DNA of 64,000 nucleotides from Pristionchus mayeri (Eukaryota; Nematoda; Chromadorea; Rhabditida; Neodiplogasteridae): the NCBI GenBank assembly GCA_036245805.1, contig BTRK01000003.1, positions 36,225,215 to 36,289,214 on the forward strand, written 5' to 3'. This document shows positions 1 to 11,700 of the stretch, piece by piece (the stretch's first letter is position 1; every line of letters starts with the position of its first letter). The position numbers and the translations under genes are program-made. The notes under the pieces are model-generated. The model was not told where the DNA came from. It did not search any database and saw nothing but the letters and a program-made list of their open reading frames with translations.

Positions 1-218
1 GGTTTGATTTTCGAAAAGTGATAGTACCATGTTTGGCCTTCTGAATCTCGACGATGACGTTAGATATCAAAATTCCGACGACGCAGTTTGAAAGAGCATC
101 ATTTGAAATACTTAGTACTCTAATTATAGCGGGATCGGACAAACTTGAATCCTACCGCCGCTAACCCCCCTAAAATGGTCGATTCTCTCGCGATTCGCCT
201 CATATGTCATTATTTCAG

Positions 219-3200
219 ATTCCCCAGGGCACGACACAAGTCTTCGTTTCCATCACTCTGAACGTAAAAAGTACGATGTATATTTATCCTTACTTCCTGA
301 TCACTCAATGCAGACCCCAGCGATGTCGGCCAGGCTTTCCAGCTGTCGATTGTTCTGGAAGGAAATTCTGATCGACCAGGTAACTCTGCGTCATTCCTAA
401 ATTGTCTTAATTCTGCCCCTGCAGTGCTTAACTTTGATAGCTTCACGACGTATGGAGGTACTGCAAGACCCAGGAGCAATCTCTACACGGCCAATGTGAG
501 AACTAAATTACGGGATTGAGCAATTTGATTACCATTAGCGTTATCAAGGCGACATGCTCATTCTTTTATTGAGATATATAATGAAGAGACGGCGACTTGA
601 ATTAGGATCTCTAATTTTCAGATCACCGTGGTTGGCGGTGAATCATACGAGGGCACCTTCACCGTGCTCGCCATGACTCCCTACACTGGGGCGCACATTC
701 GATTCTGGACGGAGAGAACTGATGATGATGTTATTCCTGACTTGACCTACGTCGATTTCGATAAGAAGACAATTCAACCTGACGACTGTGAGTCGTACAA
801 TCAACACAATTATTATTCGATTTTGAAATTCGGTCATCGTAAATTTTTGTCTTTCCCGAGTCCAGTCTCATGTATTGCACAGGGAGTCTTGACAGGACGA
901 AAGTGTTGAAAAAAAACTTGGGAGACAATCTTATTACGAACCTTGTTATGTAGTGAGCTATTTCAGATCTCGGAGCTGCTCTTCGTGTGAATTCTGATGA
1001 AACGAAGGTGGGAAAATCGATTAATCGGGGGAGCTAAATATACTTTAGATGAGCTTGCGCTTCCTAGATGAACATGGAATAGAAGGCAAACTTCTCGATC
1101 ATGATCAGGTGAACTTAGAAGCGAGTATTTCAAGGCTACGTCACATGGTTTGTAGACGGTAGATGTGACGAAGGGAGTTGCTCACTTCGTTCCGTATTTC
1201 TGTACTTCCGATCAGTCGAAGACTCTCTCCAAGGACATGTACACCGTCGAGGTGAGCAGATGAATACACGTTTCATATCTTAGGATATCAGTACGTTTGT
1301 CTAAAAATATAGTTATCAGAAACATTTGAAATCCTCGTGTTTGTTGTACGCGTTCTAAGACGATCGTGCCGAGATACTGCACACATTCATATTCAGGTCA
1401 CATACGAGAGCGGATTCAAGTACTACCGTCCACTGCTTTGCGGAAAGAGTAAAACAGATCCGGATGGGAACTGCGAGAAAGAGGAGGGAAGCTCAGGCAA
1501 CTGGTATTGCACAGAATCCAACCCTCCGTTCCACAGAGGTTTCAAATAATTTCACGATAAAGATCGAATTTTGATCTAAGGTCCATCGAAAATGCTGATC
1601 GATTGTTCCGGAGTTGGACAAGTGGTGTATTCCGATGAAAAAGACGCCGAGAACTCGTATAAGTGCGTCTGCCAGGATGGATTCGCTGGAAAGTCCTGCG
1701 AGCAAAGTAAGTGCCGACCAGGTTGAGTTCTCCATGTACAGATGTGAATTGAGCATACTGTACTAGGTGAGGCTCACTCTTTATCACTCGATGTCAGATT
1801 GACCTAGTTGTTTGATCGCTACTGTAAGGGTGATCAGCGTAACAAGGACTTTTACACCGTGGGCATTAGAAATGGGACACTGACAAGGAATGGCCGCGGG
1901 GATAGGTTGGAGTTTCGGAATGAGACCCGGAGGGATCGAAGAGTACCCCGATAGGCATACGGAATCGACTCTTGAAAACTGCTGAGGAGCCTCAGGGCAT
2001 GAGAAAAATCGATAATTCATAATTCATGAGCGTTCGTAAAGCCTTCCACATCTCCTAGTCACCAATCGTCGGTGGTGTAGTGGTAACAGTGGGATCTTGA
2101 AGTCAAGAGGTTGCGGGTTCGTTCCCCGCTGCAGTAACTATTTTGACTGTCTTCGATAGTCTTTTACCTAATGTTTTTTTAAAGATAAAAAACACCCATT
2201 GCAACTGATGAGTACGTTCGTGAAAGAAATGCAAGGCAACAATGGGGCGCGAGAGGTTCATTGATTTTTAAAATTTTCTAATTTTGTTTGTTGTTTATGC
2301 AGAAGCCACCGTCCGATGATGACCTCTGTGACTTCAGTCAAAAAAGTACCCTCGAAAAGTATTGTGTTGTTAGAAAAAAAGGTGTGCCGAAGAGAGGCAA
2401 AATAGTTACTGCTGCGGGGAACGAACCCACAACCTCTTGACTTCAAGATCCCACTGTTACCACTACACCACCGACGATTGATGACTAGGAGATGTGGAGG
2501 GCTTTACGAACGCTCATGAATTATGAATTATCGATTTTTCTCATGCCCTGAGGCTCCTCAGCAGTTTTCAAGAGTCGATTCCGTATGCATATCGGTGTAC
2601 CCTTCGATCCCTCAGGGTCTCATTCCGAAACTCCAACCTATCCCCGCGGCCATTCCTTGTGAGTATATTGGATTGCAAATCAATCTTTGAATTGCACAGT
2701 GTGATTGCAGGCAGCTGCTCCTTGGAGATCGAGCATCTCCCTGAGGAGGCGGACGCCGCCTTCCGCACGCTCTCATTTGTTCTACTGAGTCCCGCTGGAG
2801 ACGAAGCCTGTTCTGCGCTCGCAATGAACTACGCAAGTAAGGATGCTTCTGCTTGCAACCTCACGCATGGGGATATTTTCGTGAGAAATGAACTCTTAAC
2901 TCTTAATTGGACTCATTATCTCACCTGTCGTTTCTGAAAGAGAGTATGCATAATGAAGATGTATTTTACCACGAAGCCAACCCTACTCACGCTTACATTT
3001 ATTCAGACGATGCGAAGCAGCTGTTCGACGCAAGCAAATCGTACGATAACATCTGGCAGTACACATTCTCCGTCTACTTCGCTGATGGGACAGGTAATGA
3101 TATCGTGTTGAAGAAGGTAAAAAATAATACCGCTTTTAGTTAAAACCATGTATCGTGGACAGAGCTTCGGAGACTTCTTGAAACAGTTTGATAAATTCCA

Positions 3201-6200
3201 TAATGGTCAAGTCGACATCGATACGTTCTGTGGAGATGGGCCTAACCATCCGATTGACCTGAATGACGTGTTCAATGTGGCAGTCGAGTCGGTTGGAAGG
3301 AACTCTAGAGGAATCGTATTCTTGTATGCGAATCAAAATTTCGCTGAGGAGGTATATTTCATGGTTGGCATTTTCATAAACATCTTTATCAGGACAAAAA
3401 TCAACTAAACGATGCGTTTGCCAGCAATGAGCTCTATCAATCCATCCAGGCGTATCAGCAACATGTTAGCACTTTTATTGGTAATGGAAAATAATTTTAA
3501 AAAATATAATATTTAGATCTACATGGTGACTCCCACGGTCACTCCTAACCTCATCACTATGACTACGGCCAGTGGAGGATTCGTAGTAAAAATGATCGAC
3601 GATTTTGAAAAATATAACACGCAAGTGGCAACTTATCGAACGGTAACGCGTATTCTCGTGGTGCGAATAATATGAATGCATAAGTTCAGATGTTTGACAG
3701 CGTCTTCAAATCGAAAGTCGGATGGGCGGGAATCTCAACAGATGCTAAGACAAGGAGCACAGCGTTGAAGAACACCTGGACGATCAGAAAGAAAGCGCAT
3801 TTGTTTGTTACGAGCAAGTCTGCAGACGGCGCAACACCTCCAGAAGTCACTGGTTTGGGTGTGTACAATATATGAAATTGAGCAGAAACAATGAAAATTT
3901 TGAAGACCCGACGGCCCTCAAGCAATCACCATTCGATGACGTTGACGAAGATAAGACCATATCAAAGCATGCAGAAATTATTGCGGATGCCGACAACATC
4001 GTGAAGATCGGAATAACGTTTGACAAAGATGAAGCCAAATATGAACTAGTCCAAGTTGTCATCCTCACCTTGGGTTAGTTTTATTGGAGTTGTCTTTATT
4101 CAACTAGTTTTCACAGACGATCCGATTCAAACCGCCCTCATCGGCCAGAGCCAAGCTAACACGGACAAGCAAGCCGCCGGAGCGACTAACTCATCCAGTA
4201 GAACATTCATATACAATTCAATTGAAACACTGAAAATCCAGATTTGTTACTGTGCCTCCCTCAGCACAATTTTTAGACAAACGGCATCATATGCCTTCGA
4301 AATCTATGACGCCGGTTGCCTAAGAATCGAGCAAGGTCTGGTACATCGATTTTTCGAAAACTTGTGGAAAGGGGTTCTTGATGGTGCTGATCATCATGGT
4401 CACCTTCATTTTGCATCAACTCAACCGGTTGGGTCAGGCTGCATGTAGGTTGCATCTACCTTTCTGTTAATATCTTAGCAACCGATTAACGAATCGACTT
4501 CAAACTTGCACAGTGGTAATATACGGTACGTTCGACTCCAACGGCTCTAAATTTGAATATTTAAATTTATGCAAAATATATGAAAATTCGTTTCTCGAAT
4601 ATACATGAAAGTCCTGCGCCGAAAATTGCATGGGAAGATGCGCCTTGTTCAGGGGATCATTTTTCGTATGCTATGTATGGTGTCATGTGTCCGCGTTTTT
4701 CTGCCATTAATTTTTGTCTAACTCTTTTAACCCATATATCGTCTCTACGTGCAATAATTCAAAGTCAGCAAGAGTGAACTCATTATCGTTCCTCACTTTT
4801 CGAGCGAAGTGCGCGGTGCAGAGGCCATAAGTGGGTAGAAAGGGTTAGAAACAAATGAATAGCAGAAAAACGCGGACACATGATACCATACATAGCATAC
4901 GAAAAATGATCCCCTGAACAAGGCGCATCTTCCCATGCAATTTTCGTCGCAGGACTTTCGTGTGTATTCGAGAAACGAATTTTAATATATTTTGCATAAA
5001 TATTAATATTCAAATTTAGAGCCGTTGGAGTCGAAGGTACCTTATATTACCACTGTGCAAGTTTGAAGTCGATTCGTTAATCGGTTGCTAAGATATTAAC
5101 AGAAAGGTAGATGCCTGCATGCAGCCTGACCCAACCGGTTAAGTTGATGCAAAATGAAGGTGACCATGATGATCAGCACCATCAAGAACCCCTTTCCACG
5201 AGTTTTCGAAATATCGATGTGCCATGTACTTCAGGTCGTTCTTCGATTCTTACGCAACCGCCGTCATATTAAGTGAAACATTTTTTTTAGCGAAGGGTGT
5301 TCACATCTCATTTGACAAGAAGTCAACCGAGCTCTTCTTCCAACCCTCCGATGTCAACTGGAGACAGGCGAGACTGAATTAGATTTCAATGAACGGGACT
5401 TCGTCTCTCCATGTCGCGCATGCTCTTTATCGATCTTGTGGTAAATTGGTAATGAAGACACGGAGTCCTGTTTATCGAACTCTAGCCTGAATATAGCTAT
5501 AACGAAACGGTGATGCATTTAGGCATCTCGAATCGACTGCAGCTTCGCCCAGGAATTCGTTCCATTCAATCAGCCGTTCGAGAACATCGGCGCGTCGGTC
5601 GTTGATGTGAGCAATTAAGGAAGGAATAACACTGATAATTGCTAGGGAGTGCCGCCACTAAGTTATTGCGGGAAACAGCGAATTGTTGGCTTCTCTTTCC
5701 CCAATAGGGACCCAGTGGGCTTTTTTCGGGTTAACAAAAAACTTTGCTTCTTTAAAAATGATCTACATGAAAATGAAAAACAACAACCGATTGCAGTTCT
5801 CTGTCTCGCCGTTGATTGATGGCACTGAGGATCCTGATAAGACAAAGAGCTTCTCCCTCTCGGTTCCTCTCGCCGTCTCAATGGCAATCGGTGTGCCTCT
5901 CGTTCCTCATATCTTCACATTAGAGCTCATCATATGGGTCGCCGTTTCCCTTTTATTTTATTTATTTTTTATTTCACTCTTAATCGTTCACAGAGTGCGG
6001 CGAGTTAAACGACGGTGGTACCATTTCTCGAACTATTCCGTTCCAGACTGCGTGAATGGCGACTTCTCCGAGGAGGGCAGTTACTGTGCGTGCGATGACG
6101 GATGGTCGGGTCCCACTTGCTCGCAGCCGAGTTGCGGAGATGGAGTGCTAAACTCCCACGGGGACCACTGTGACTGCACTGGGGCACAGTTCGGAGGACT

Positions 6201-6246
6201 GTTCTGCAAGGACGAGATGACAAAGATGCTGTTCGAGGAGGAATGA
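219..6246 (+). CDS. Large secreted EGF-module protein, multi-exon, 5' end outside or unresolved
   Basis: Exons that keep one frame with GT/AG borders are seen at 219-263, 314-379, 425-495, 622-787, 967-1007, 1049-1108, 1156-1251, 1397-1538, 1581-1706, 2711-2836, 2941-3093, 3140-3351, 3393-3464, 3517-3642, 3690-3864, 3892-4075 and from 4118; later exons lie at about 5291-5390, 5523-5609, 5646-5728, 5788-5901, 5991-6020 and 6053-6246. One EGF-like module (motif CVCQDGFAGKSC) is at 1640-1706 and two Cys-rich EGF-like modules end the protein (CACDDGWSGPTC, then CDCTGAQFGGLFC), with TGA at 6244. The middle (3140-3640) has alternating hydrophobic strands that could be a von Willebrand A-like fold. 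Nematodes have large extracellular EGF/vWA proteins of this style (for example C. elegans IRG-7-like), but that link is inference. The join around 4300-5400 is uncertain because a foldback element lies there and the frame meets TAG near 5382. No start or signal peptide was located. Confidence 0.6.
2066..2135 (+). tRNA. tRNA-like sequence, probably not functional
   Basis: It has an A-box-like GGTGTAGTGG, a B-box-like GGTTCGTTCCC, and a perfect 5-bp T stem (GCGGG/CCCGC). The 5' and 3' acceptor strands do not pair and the anticodon arm folds as TCTTGA..TCAAGA with too small a loop, so no anticodon can be assigned. Best read as a tRNA-derived sequence with a possible Pol III promoter. Confidence 0.35.
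2408..2479 (-). tRNA. tRNA-like sequence, inverted copy
   Basis: Reverse-strand copy of the sequence at 2066-2135 with a few substitutions; here the T stem reads GTGGG/CCCGC, so one pair is weakened. It sits in the other arm of the same foldback element. Confidence 0.33.
4308..5268. mobile_element. Foldback element, about 0.96 kb, inside the EGF-module gene
   Basis: The two halves are inverted around position about 4782: for example GGTTCTTGATGGTGCTGATC near 4373 and its complement near 5170. The match reaches outward to TATGACGCCGGTTGC (4308) and its complement at about 5255-5268. The left edge overlaps sequence that is still open in the frame of the preceding exon, so either the exon ends earlier or the element has captured or contributed its end. 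Confidence 0.7.
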
Positions 6247-6668
6247 GCTAAAGCTCGCAAAGAGCTTTGATGGATAAAGAACAATGCATTACACACATTG
6301 TTTTCTGTTCTTCTTGTACGCAACAGTAGATAGATTGATGAGCGAACAATGAGTACGAACAGCGACAAATATAGGCACAATCTATCATACTTGTATGTAA
6401 CAATCTGATCGAATGTATCTACTTGTATGTAATCAACTTGTCGATGAGCAAAGACCGATAACAACAAATACTGTTATAGTTCCTCCCAAGCCCCTACCCA
6501 CCTTTCCGTTGTTCCCCATACCCCCGATCGATACCAATGCAATGTACGAATGTAGAGTGATCTAATATTCACACTTTATTGCGAAGCTAAGCCGGGTGAC
6601 GAATGGTGCGAAGACACCGAAAACGAGCCAACACCGGGGCCGCGTCAACACACTCTGCTTGCGTCAGT
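6247..6668. other. Intergenic, between convergent gene ends
   Basis: The 3' flanks of the + strand EGF-module gene and the - strand Gln-rich gene meet here. Apart from AT-rich sequence and a run of short C-rich stretches at 6481-6530, I see no coding signal. Confidence 0.5.
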
Positions 6669-7767
6669 CTAGAGGGCAAAAGGGGAGGAGTAGTAGACGG
6701 AAGAGGGATGGTTGCGGTGCTCCTCGAGGTTGCCCTCAGTGCCGTTGCCAATGCGGATCACAGTTCCTGAAAGGAGAAGGTTACGGAATGATACAGTACC
6801 ACCTACAGTACCCATTTTCTCACAATTTGCTGCTTACTATGTCATAGTAACCGTTCGTTCTACAGTATCCCGTTTTTCTACAGTTCATTCTACAGTATCC
6901 CGAACCATTCGGTAGGATACATTACCATCCATCCTACATTGGCCCTCTCACCGGTAGGTCCCTGCTCGATGGCGGTGATGACGGATCCCGACGAGAACGA
7001 GTTGCGGGCTCCGGGGGCGCCAGAGTTGTCGTAGTACCACGCGCGCTTGCCATCGTAGTAGATGCCTGAACAGATCGATAAGGAAGGTCAGACGAAATCC
7101 ATGCGGTAGGTCCCGCTCACCGCGGATGTTATCGTAGAAGGCGGGCTTGCCAGCGAGCTGGGCCTGGATCTCGGGGGACGCGAGGTATCTCTGTCCGAAG
7201 CCGGCGCCGATCAGCTGACCCTGCTGCTGCTGGGCAAGCTGCTGCTGCAAGGGATACGGTAAACGGATGAATACGGTAGACCGGGGATTGCGTAGACCAG
7301 GGGTGCTGTATACTAGGGGTATTGTAGACTAGGGTACTGTAGAACATGGGTGTTGAGGCATAGGGGTACTGTACCTGCTGAAGCTGCTGCAGCTGCTGCA
7401 GTCCCTGCTGGTAGCCGGCCTCGTACTCGGCAGTGTATCCTCCGGCGGGCAGGGGCGCGCCAGCGGCACCAGCCTGGAGACCAGCCTGCTAGGGATACGG
7501 TAAGACTAGGGGTATTGTAGGCTAGGGGTACTGCCTACTAGGGGTACTGTACGTGCCTGGTACTGGGCACCGGAGGCGAAGCCGGCCTGGAACGGCTGCT
7601 GCTGGTAGCCGTAGTTCTGGTTCTGTAATGTGATACGCTGGAAGAGAGGAGGGCTACGGTAGGTGGGGGGAGGGGTGAGGAGGGTACGGTAGGCGAGAGG
7701 AGATCGGGGGGGGGGGGGGGGAAGGGGGTGAACTCACGGCGGAGGAGGCGGAGGTGTTGTAGGCCAT
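6669..7767 (-). CDS. Gln/Gly/Ala-rich 181-residue protein, six exons
   Basis: Exons on the - strand: 7738-7767, 7557-7622, 7375-7488, 7121-7244, 6952-7065 and 6669-6766; they sum to 546 nt, exactly 182 codons with stop. It starts MAYNTSASSA, has no signal peptide, then a Gln-rich stretch (QLQQLQQQQLAQQQQ), then a more structured C-terminal part with GIYYDGKRAWYYDN and GSVITAIEQGP. Third codon positions are mostly G or C, unlike the neighbours, which suggests high expression. The intron after exon 2 appears to start with GC (AG/GCACGT), a rare GC-AG intron. Introns are filled with near-repeats of GGGGTACTGTAG. The exon pattern is convincing but I do not recognise the family. Confidence 0.7.
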
Positions 7768-7832
7768 GGCTGAGAGAGGGAAGTGACGAGTCGACTCGAG
7801 CAACGAGAGTGAGGAGAGAGGACGGACGAGCT

Positions 7833-7841
7833 GCTTTTATA
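7833..7841 (-). promoter_or_regulatory. TATA box of the Gln/Gly-rich gene
   Basis: TATAAAAGC on the - strand, about 66 bp upstream of the ATG at 7767, in an otherwise CT/GA-rich upstream region. Spacing fits a short 5' leader. Confidence 0.55.
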
Positions 7842-7844
7842 CCC

Positions 7845-8764
7845 GGAGAGGGAGGGCGAGAGAGTGGAGAGAGGGAGGAGAGCGGGACAACCGCCATTGT
7901 GAGCGAGGGTGTAGGGAAATGAGAGGATTCGAGGAGAGATAGGGGAGAGGAAATAGTAAAATGTTTAGAGTGACGTGTCGATTTGAAAATGGTGAAATTT
8001 TGTGAAACATATCGACACAAGTTGATGATGGTGTGTTACAGTAATGATAGTGTTGTGAGAATTAATCGCTTCTCGTTTGCTAAAGGTAGAAAGAAGTCAT
8101 GACGAACTTTTAGGAAACGTTAGCTGGCCTAGATAGCTCAACGGTGTATGATGCGGCTCGTCATGTAATAGTCCTGAGTTTGGTCACTCGCTGAATGCGA
8201 GAGCGTCGGCTTTACTGAAATTTTATTTTTCTAACACCAATTCGGACCAGAGATAGGGAGAGGCTAAACGATGCTTGGTGGAGAGGCAAGCGCTAAGCAC
8301 TCTCTCCATTTCGCATTCTCTCTCGCTCTGTGAGGATAGGGACAGCGTTTCCGCTCAGGACCTCTCTCGCACATATCTAATGAGGACGCTGTATAGGTTA
8401 TTGCACATAGAAAATCGTGTATTGCTCTGAATAGGCAAATTTGAATTTGTTTTTCCAATATCCCGATAAGACTTGAAATTAAGAATTTGATATGTCGACT
8501 CACTTCACTCATATTCCTCAAAGTGGAATCCGAAATATCTTCAGATTCATGGAGTTTAGAACGATGATGTGCGTCAGGGAGGTATTTCTTTCTCTTTCTC
8601 GGAGAATACCAAAGATGATAATAATGATAATAATTTTGTAGCTAAGACAAAATTCCACGAAATTTTGGGGCCGATAAAACTGTTCAAAAAACGATTATTA
8701 TGTTAAAAGTGCATTTTTTTATTATTTGTTCAGTAATTATTCAATGTAATGTTTATGTTCACAG
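7845..8764. other. Intergenic and upstream region
   Basis: GA/CT-rich upstream sequence of the - strand gene, then AT-rich sequence. It includes a decayed tRNA-like stretch near 8128-8196. A possible exon reading FMEFRTMMCVRE lies just before 8582 and may belong to the next + strand gene, but I cannot link it by phase. Confidence 0.35.
8128..8196 (+). tRNA. Decayed tRNA-like sequence
   Basis: It contains an A-box-like TAGCTCAACGG and a B-box-like GAGTTTGGTCACTC with the invariant TTC changed. Its middle (CGTCATGTAATAGTC) resembles the tRNA-like sequence at 58769-58836, so it may be a degraded member of that family. Not expected to fold as a functional tRNA. Confidence 0.2.
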
Positions 8765-11700
8765 ACTAACCGGCATATTATGGCATCAGTGGACGGGATT
8801 AATCGAAGTATTGAAATCAAACGTTTGGATTTGTATGTCCGGGTGCGACGAGTATATTAATTGTTTTGGAAAAGTATTTTAGAAATTTTCAATTATTTTA
8901 GTTATTCCTTTTCAGGCAATAAATGATGACAGTCGTGTGAATATCAAACTAGTATTTACCAGCTCTTTTGGATTTTCTGTCTGGAGAATATGGCTCAAAA
9001 CTTTTCTCAATAAAGTTGAAATTGAGCAAATACCACATAATATATTTTCGGTAAGTTCTGAAACATTATTCGCTAACCATTCAAATTATTTTTAGATTAA
9101 GCTGGCGTCAATGAAATTTGATCAATTCAAACATTTCCTTGAAAAGTTTAAGCCTCTATTGACAAGAACGGATTTTAGAGAACTTATATTAGAAAATATT
9201 CCTCATGAAATTGTTCGAAGGTGTCACGTTGACCTCATAAAGAAGGCAAATCCTAACTTGATTAATATCACTAGTGAGATGACAAAGGGTAAATCATTGC
9301 TCATTAATTGTATAATTTATCTACGCTCGGCGGGAACAACACAATACTGATAATTAATTATGATTCAACAAAATTGACTCTCCCTACAGAGGATCGTCCC
9401 TCCTAATTTCGAATATATCATTTACAGAGTCACTTGATTGGCTATTGAAACTTGTAAATATTGTAAAAACTGTTATTATACGAGCGATGAAGTTAAAATC
9501 TGGACTCACTCCGATGCCAGTAGTTCGAGCCCTGCTAAGGTAAGGTCCATAGAAGCACATCGTATTAGGTTGAACAGAAAGTCTTTATAAACTGTTTTGC
9601 TCGATCACTGCTCAGTGCACGAGACCTTTGGTGTTCCCTCGCCTCTAGTGAATAACACATGACAAAGGGACTATGTGGTCAACAACTCCCCATTCCACGC
9701 CTTTCATTCTGCCACTAGTAAGACCACGATGTTTGTTCCCACGGCCTTGCACATCCGCAACGTTCTGTTATTCGTATTCCTCTCTCACACTACAATGAAG
9801 GAATAGGAACGTCAGTTGGCTGAAGTGTACGATTCATATGCCACTCACTACCAGGCCATGCGCAATTGGTACCAACTCTTCGAGAAGGGGGACTTTTCCA
9901 TGGATGATCATGACCGGTCTGGGAGGCCACCCGAGCTGGATTTGGATGCGCTACGGATCGTAGTGGAATTGGATCCTTTCCAAATACCCGCGACATGGCA
10001 GCCACACTTGGGGTATCGCAAAGCACCATCGTAAAATGATTGGTCTCCATTGGCAAGAAGAAGAAGCTAGGCCGTTTCATACAACACAAATTGACCCAAG
10101 ACCAGTTTGACCACCGTGTCGACGATTCCCTTTCTCTACTCACTCTTCACGCTGGAGATCGATGGTTGGACCGTCTCATAACATGGGTCGAGAAGTGGGT
10201 CTGCTTTGAGAATCACCATAGAAGGGCACAGTGGGTAGATGCCAATGAGACCCCACAGGACGTCGCAAAGCATGACCTTCACCCTATGAAAATCTTGCTC
10301 TCTGCCTGGTGGGGAGTGGATGGCCCGATTTACTGGGAGCTCCTACCCGAAAAGCGGATAATTACTGGATATGTCTACACTAAACAACTGCGGAATCTCA
10401 AGAAGAAATTCGCACAATCTGCCCTGAACGGCAAGAAAGTGTACTATCAACACGATAACGCCCGATCCCATGTTGCACGGCAGGTCAAGCAGGAGCTGTC
10501 CAAATATGGCTGGATGGTTCTCCCTCATACACCGTATTCTCCTGACTTGGCCCCTTCGTATTATTGGTTGTTCTCGGATCTGACCCGTCATCTCGATCAG
10601 AGATCCTTCACTTCCCGTGGGGCGATCGAGGCCGCACTCAAGCAATATTTTGATTCGCGCCGAGATGGGTTCTATAAGGAGGGAATCCATAAGTTGCCTG
10701 AACGTTGGAGATTTGTCGTAGATAACAATGGTGCATACGTTTGATTTCGCTCTTGCGCTTTATTGTCAGAAGAAAGGAAATAAAAAGTTTATAAAGACTC
10801 TGTTCAACCTAATAATTATGGGGGGGGGGGGGGTGACAAAAGAGCAACCGACAAAAGAGCAACGGATCGCCATTCGCTGGAGATTCGAGCTAGCCACTTG
10901 GGAGTTGTTGCATTGTAACCAGTATGTGCTATCCTACATTTGCATATGCAATTCTCCTTACCGGGCGAGCTTGAGTTTCATGGTCCAAAATGGGCAATTT
11001 GAGTGGAAAATCATGGTTAGATAAGCGCAACGTACCGTAACCAATCGATATTCCAGTACCACAGTAACTACTCTAAACCAGTAGCATAGAGATCGGTTGG
11101 TTTTTTTTCGAAATTATCTTACCTTGATTTTCTATTGGGGTGTCCGGAAAGTTCGTATAATGCTTCGGAAAAAAGTCAGTTCGCGATCAAATGCAGTGAT
11201 TGCGCAATCTGTTTGTCAACAATATCTTGCATCGTTCTGACGTTGAGTAGTGAGAGGATTTAATCAGTCTCCTAGTTGCTACATTGATTCTTGTGATGGA
11301 CTCCCATCTCTACCTCCGAGTAGTTTTACTTCATTACTACCGTCTTGGCCGATCCGTGAAGGAGGCCCACTCTGCCTTCATTACTACCGTCTTGACCGAT
11401 CCGTGAAGGAGGCCCACTCTGGCCCAGTCGGAAGGAGCTGACGCCCCCTCCATACCCTTCTGCTATAAGTGGTTCTCCCGCTTCAAGAAAGGGGAGTTTG
11501 GTCTCGATGATCAACCCCGCTCTGGACGCCCTCCCTCCCTCGATCAGCCTCTCGTTCTCCGCACACGGAAGCGCAAGCCCATGGCCAGTGTGCGTGAGTT
11601 GAAGAAGGAAACTGGTACTCCCAGATCAACGGTGTCCGATATCCTCCATCGATCTGGGAAGAAGCCGAAACTCCCATAAGTGATTCCCCATGACCTCTCC

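Larger units (their letters stand above)
1881..2662. mobile_element. Foldback element carrying two inverted tRNA-like copies, in an intron
   Basis: The ends are inverted copies (ACAAGGAATGGCCGCGGGG at 1883; complement ending at 2660), and the arms match over about 280 bp, including GATAGGTTGGAGTTTCGG. Each arm holds a tRNA-like segment. The element lies wholly inside the intron 1707-2710 of the EGF-module gene. A shorter relative without the tRNA-like part is at 51580-51924. No transposase is present, so it is non-autonomous. Confidence 0.75.

Noticed and set aside
7538..8020. Ser/Pro-rich 160-residue open frame on the - strand
   Set aside because: Covers the promoter, first exon and CT-rich intron of the Gln-rich gene in another frame; composition explains it.
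10825..10833. Homopolymer G/C runs (also 7709, 17570, 18107, 26316, 63341)
   Set aside because: At 10819, 17567 and 26314 they belong to the foldback family termini; others are simple runs, with length prone to sequencing error.
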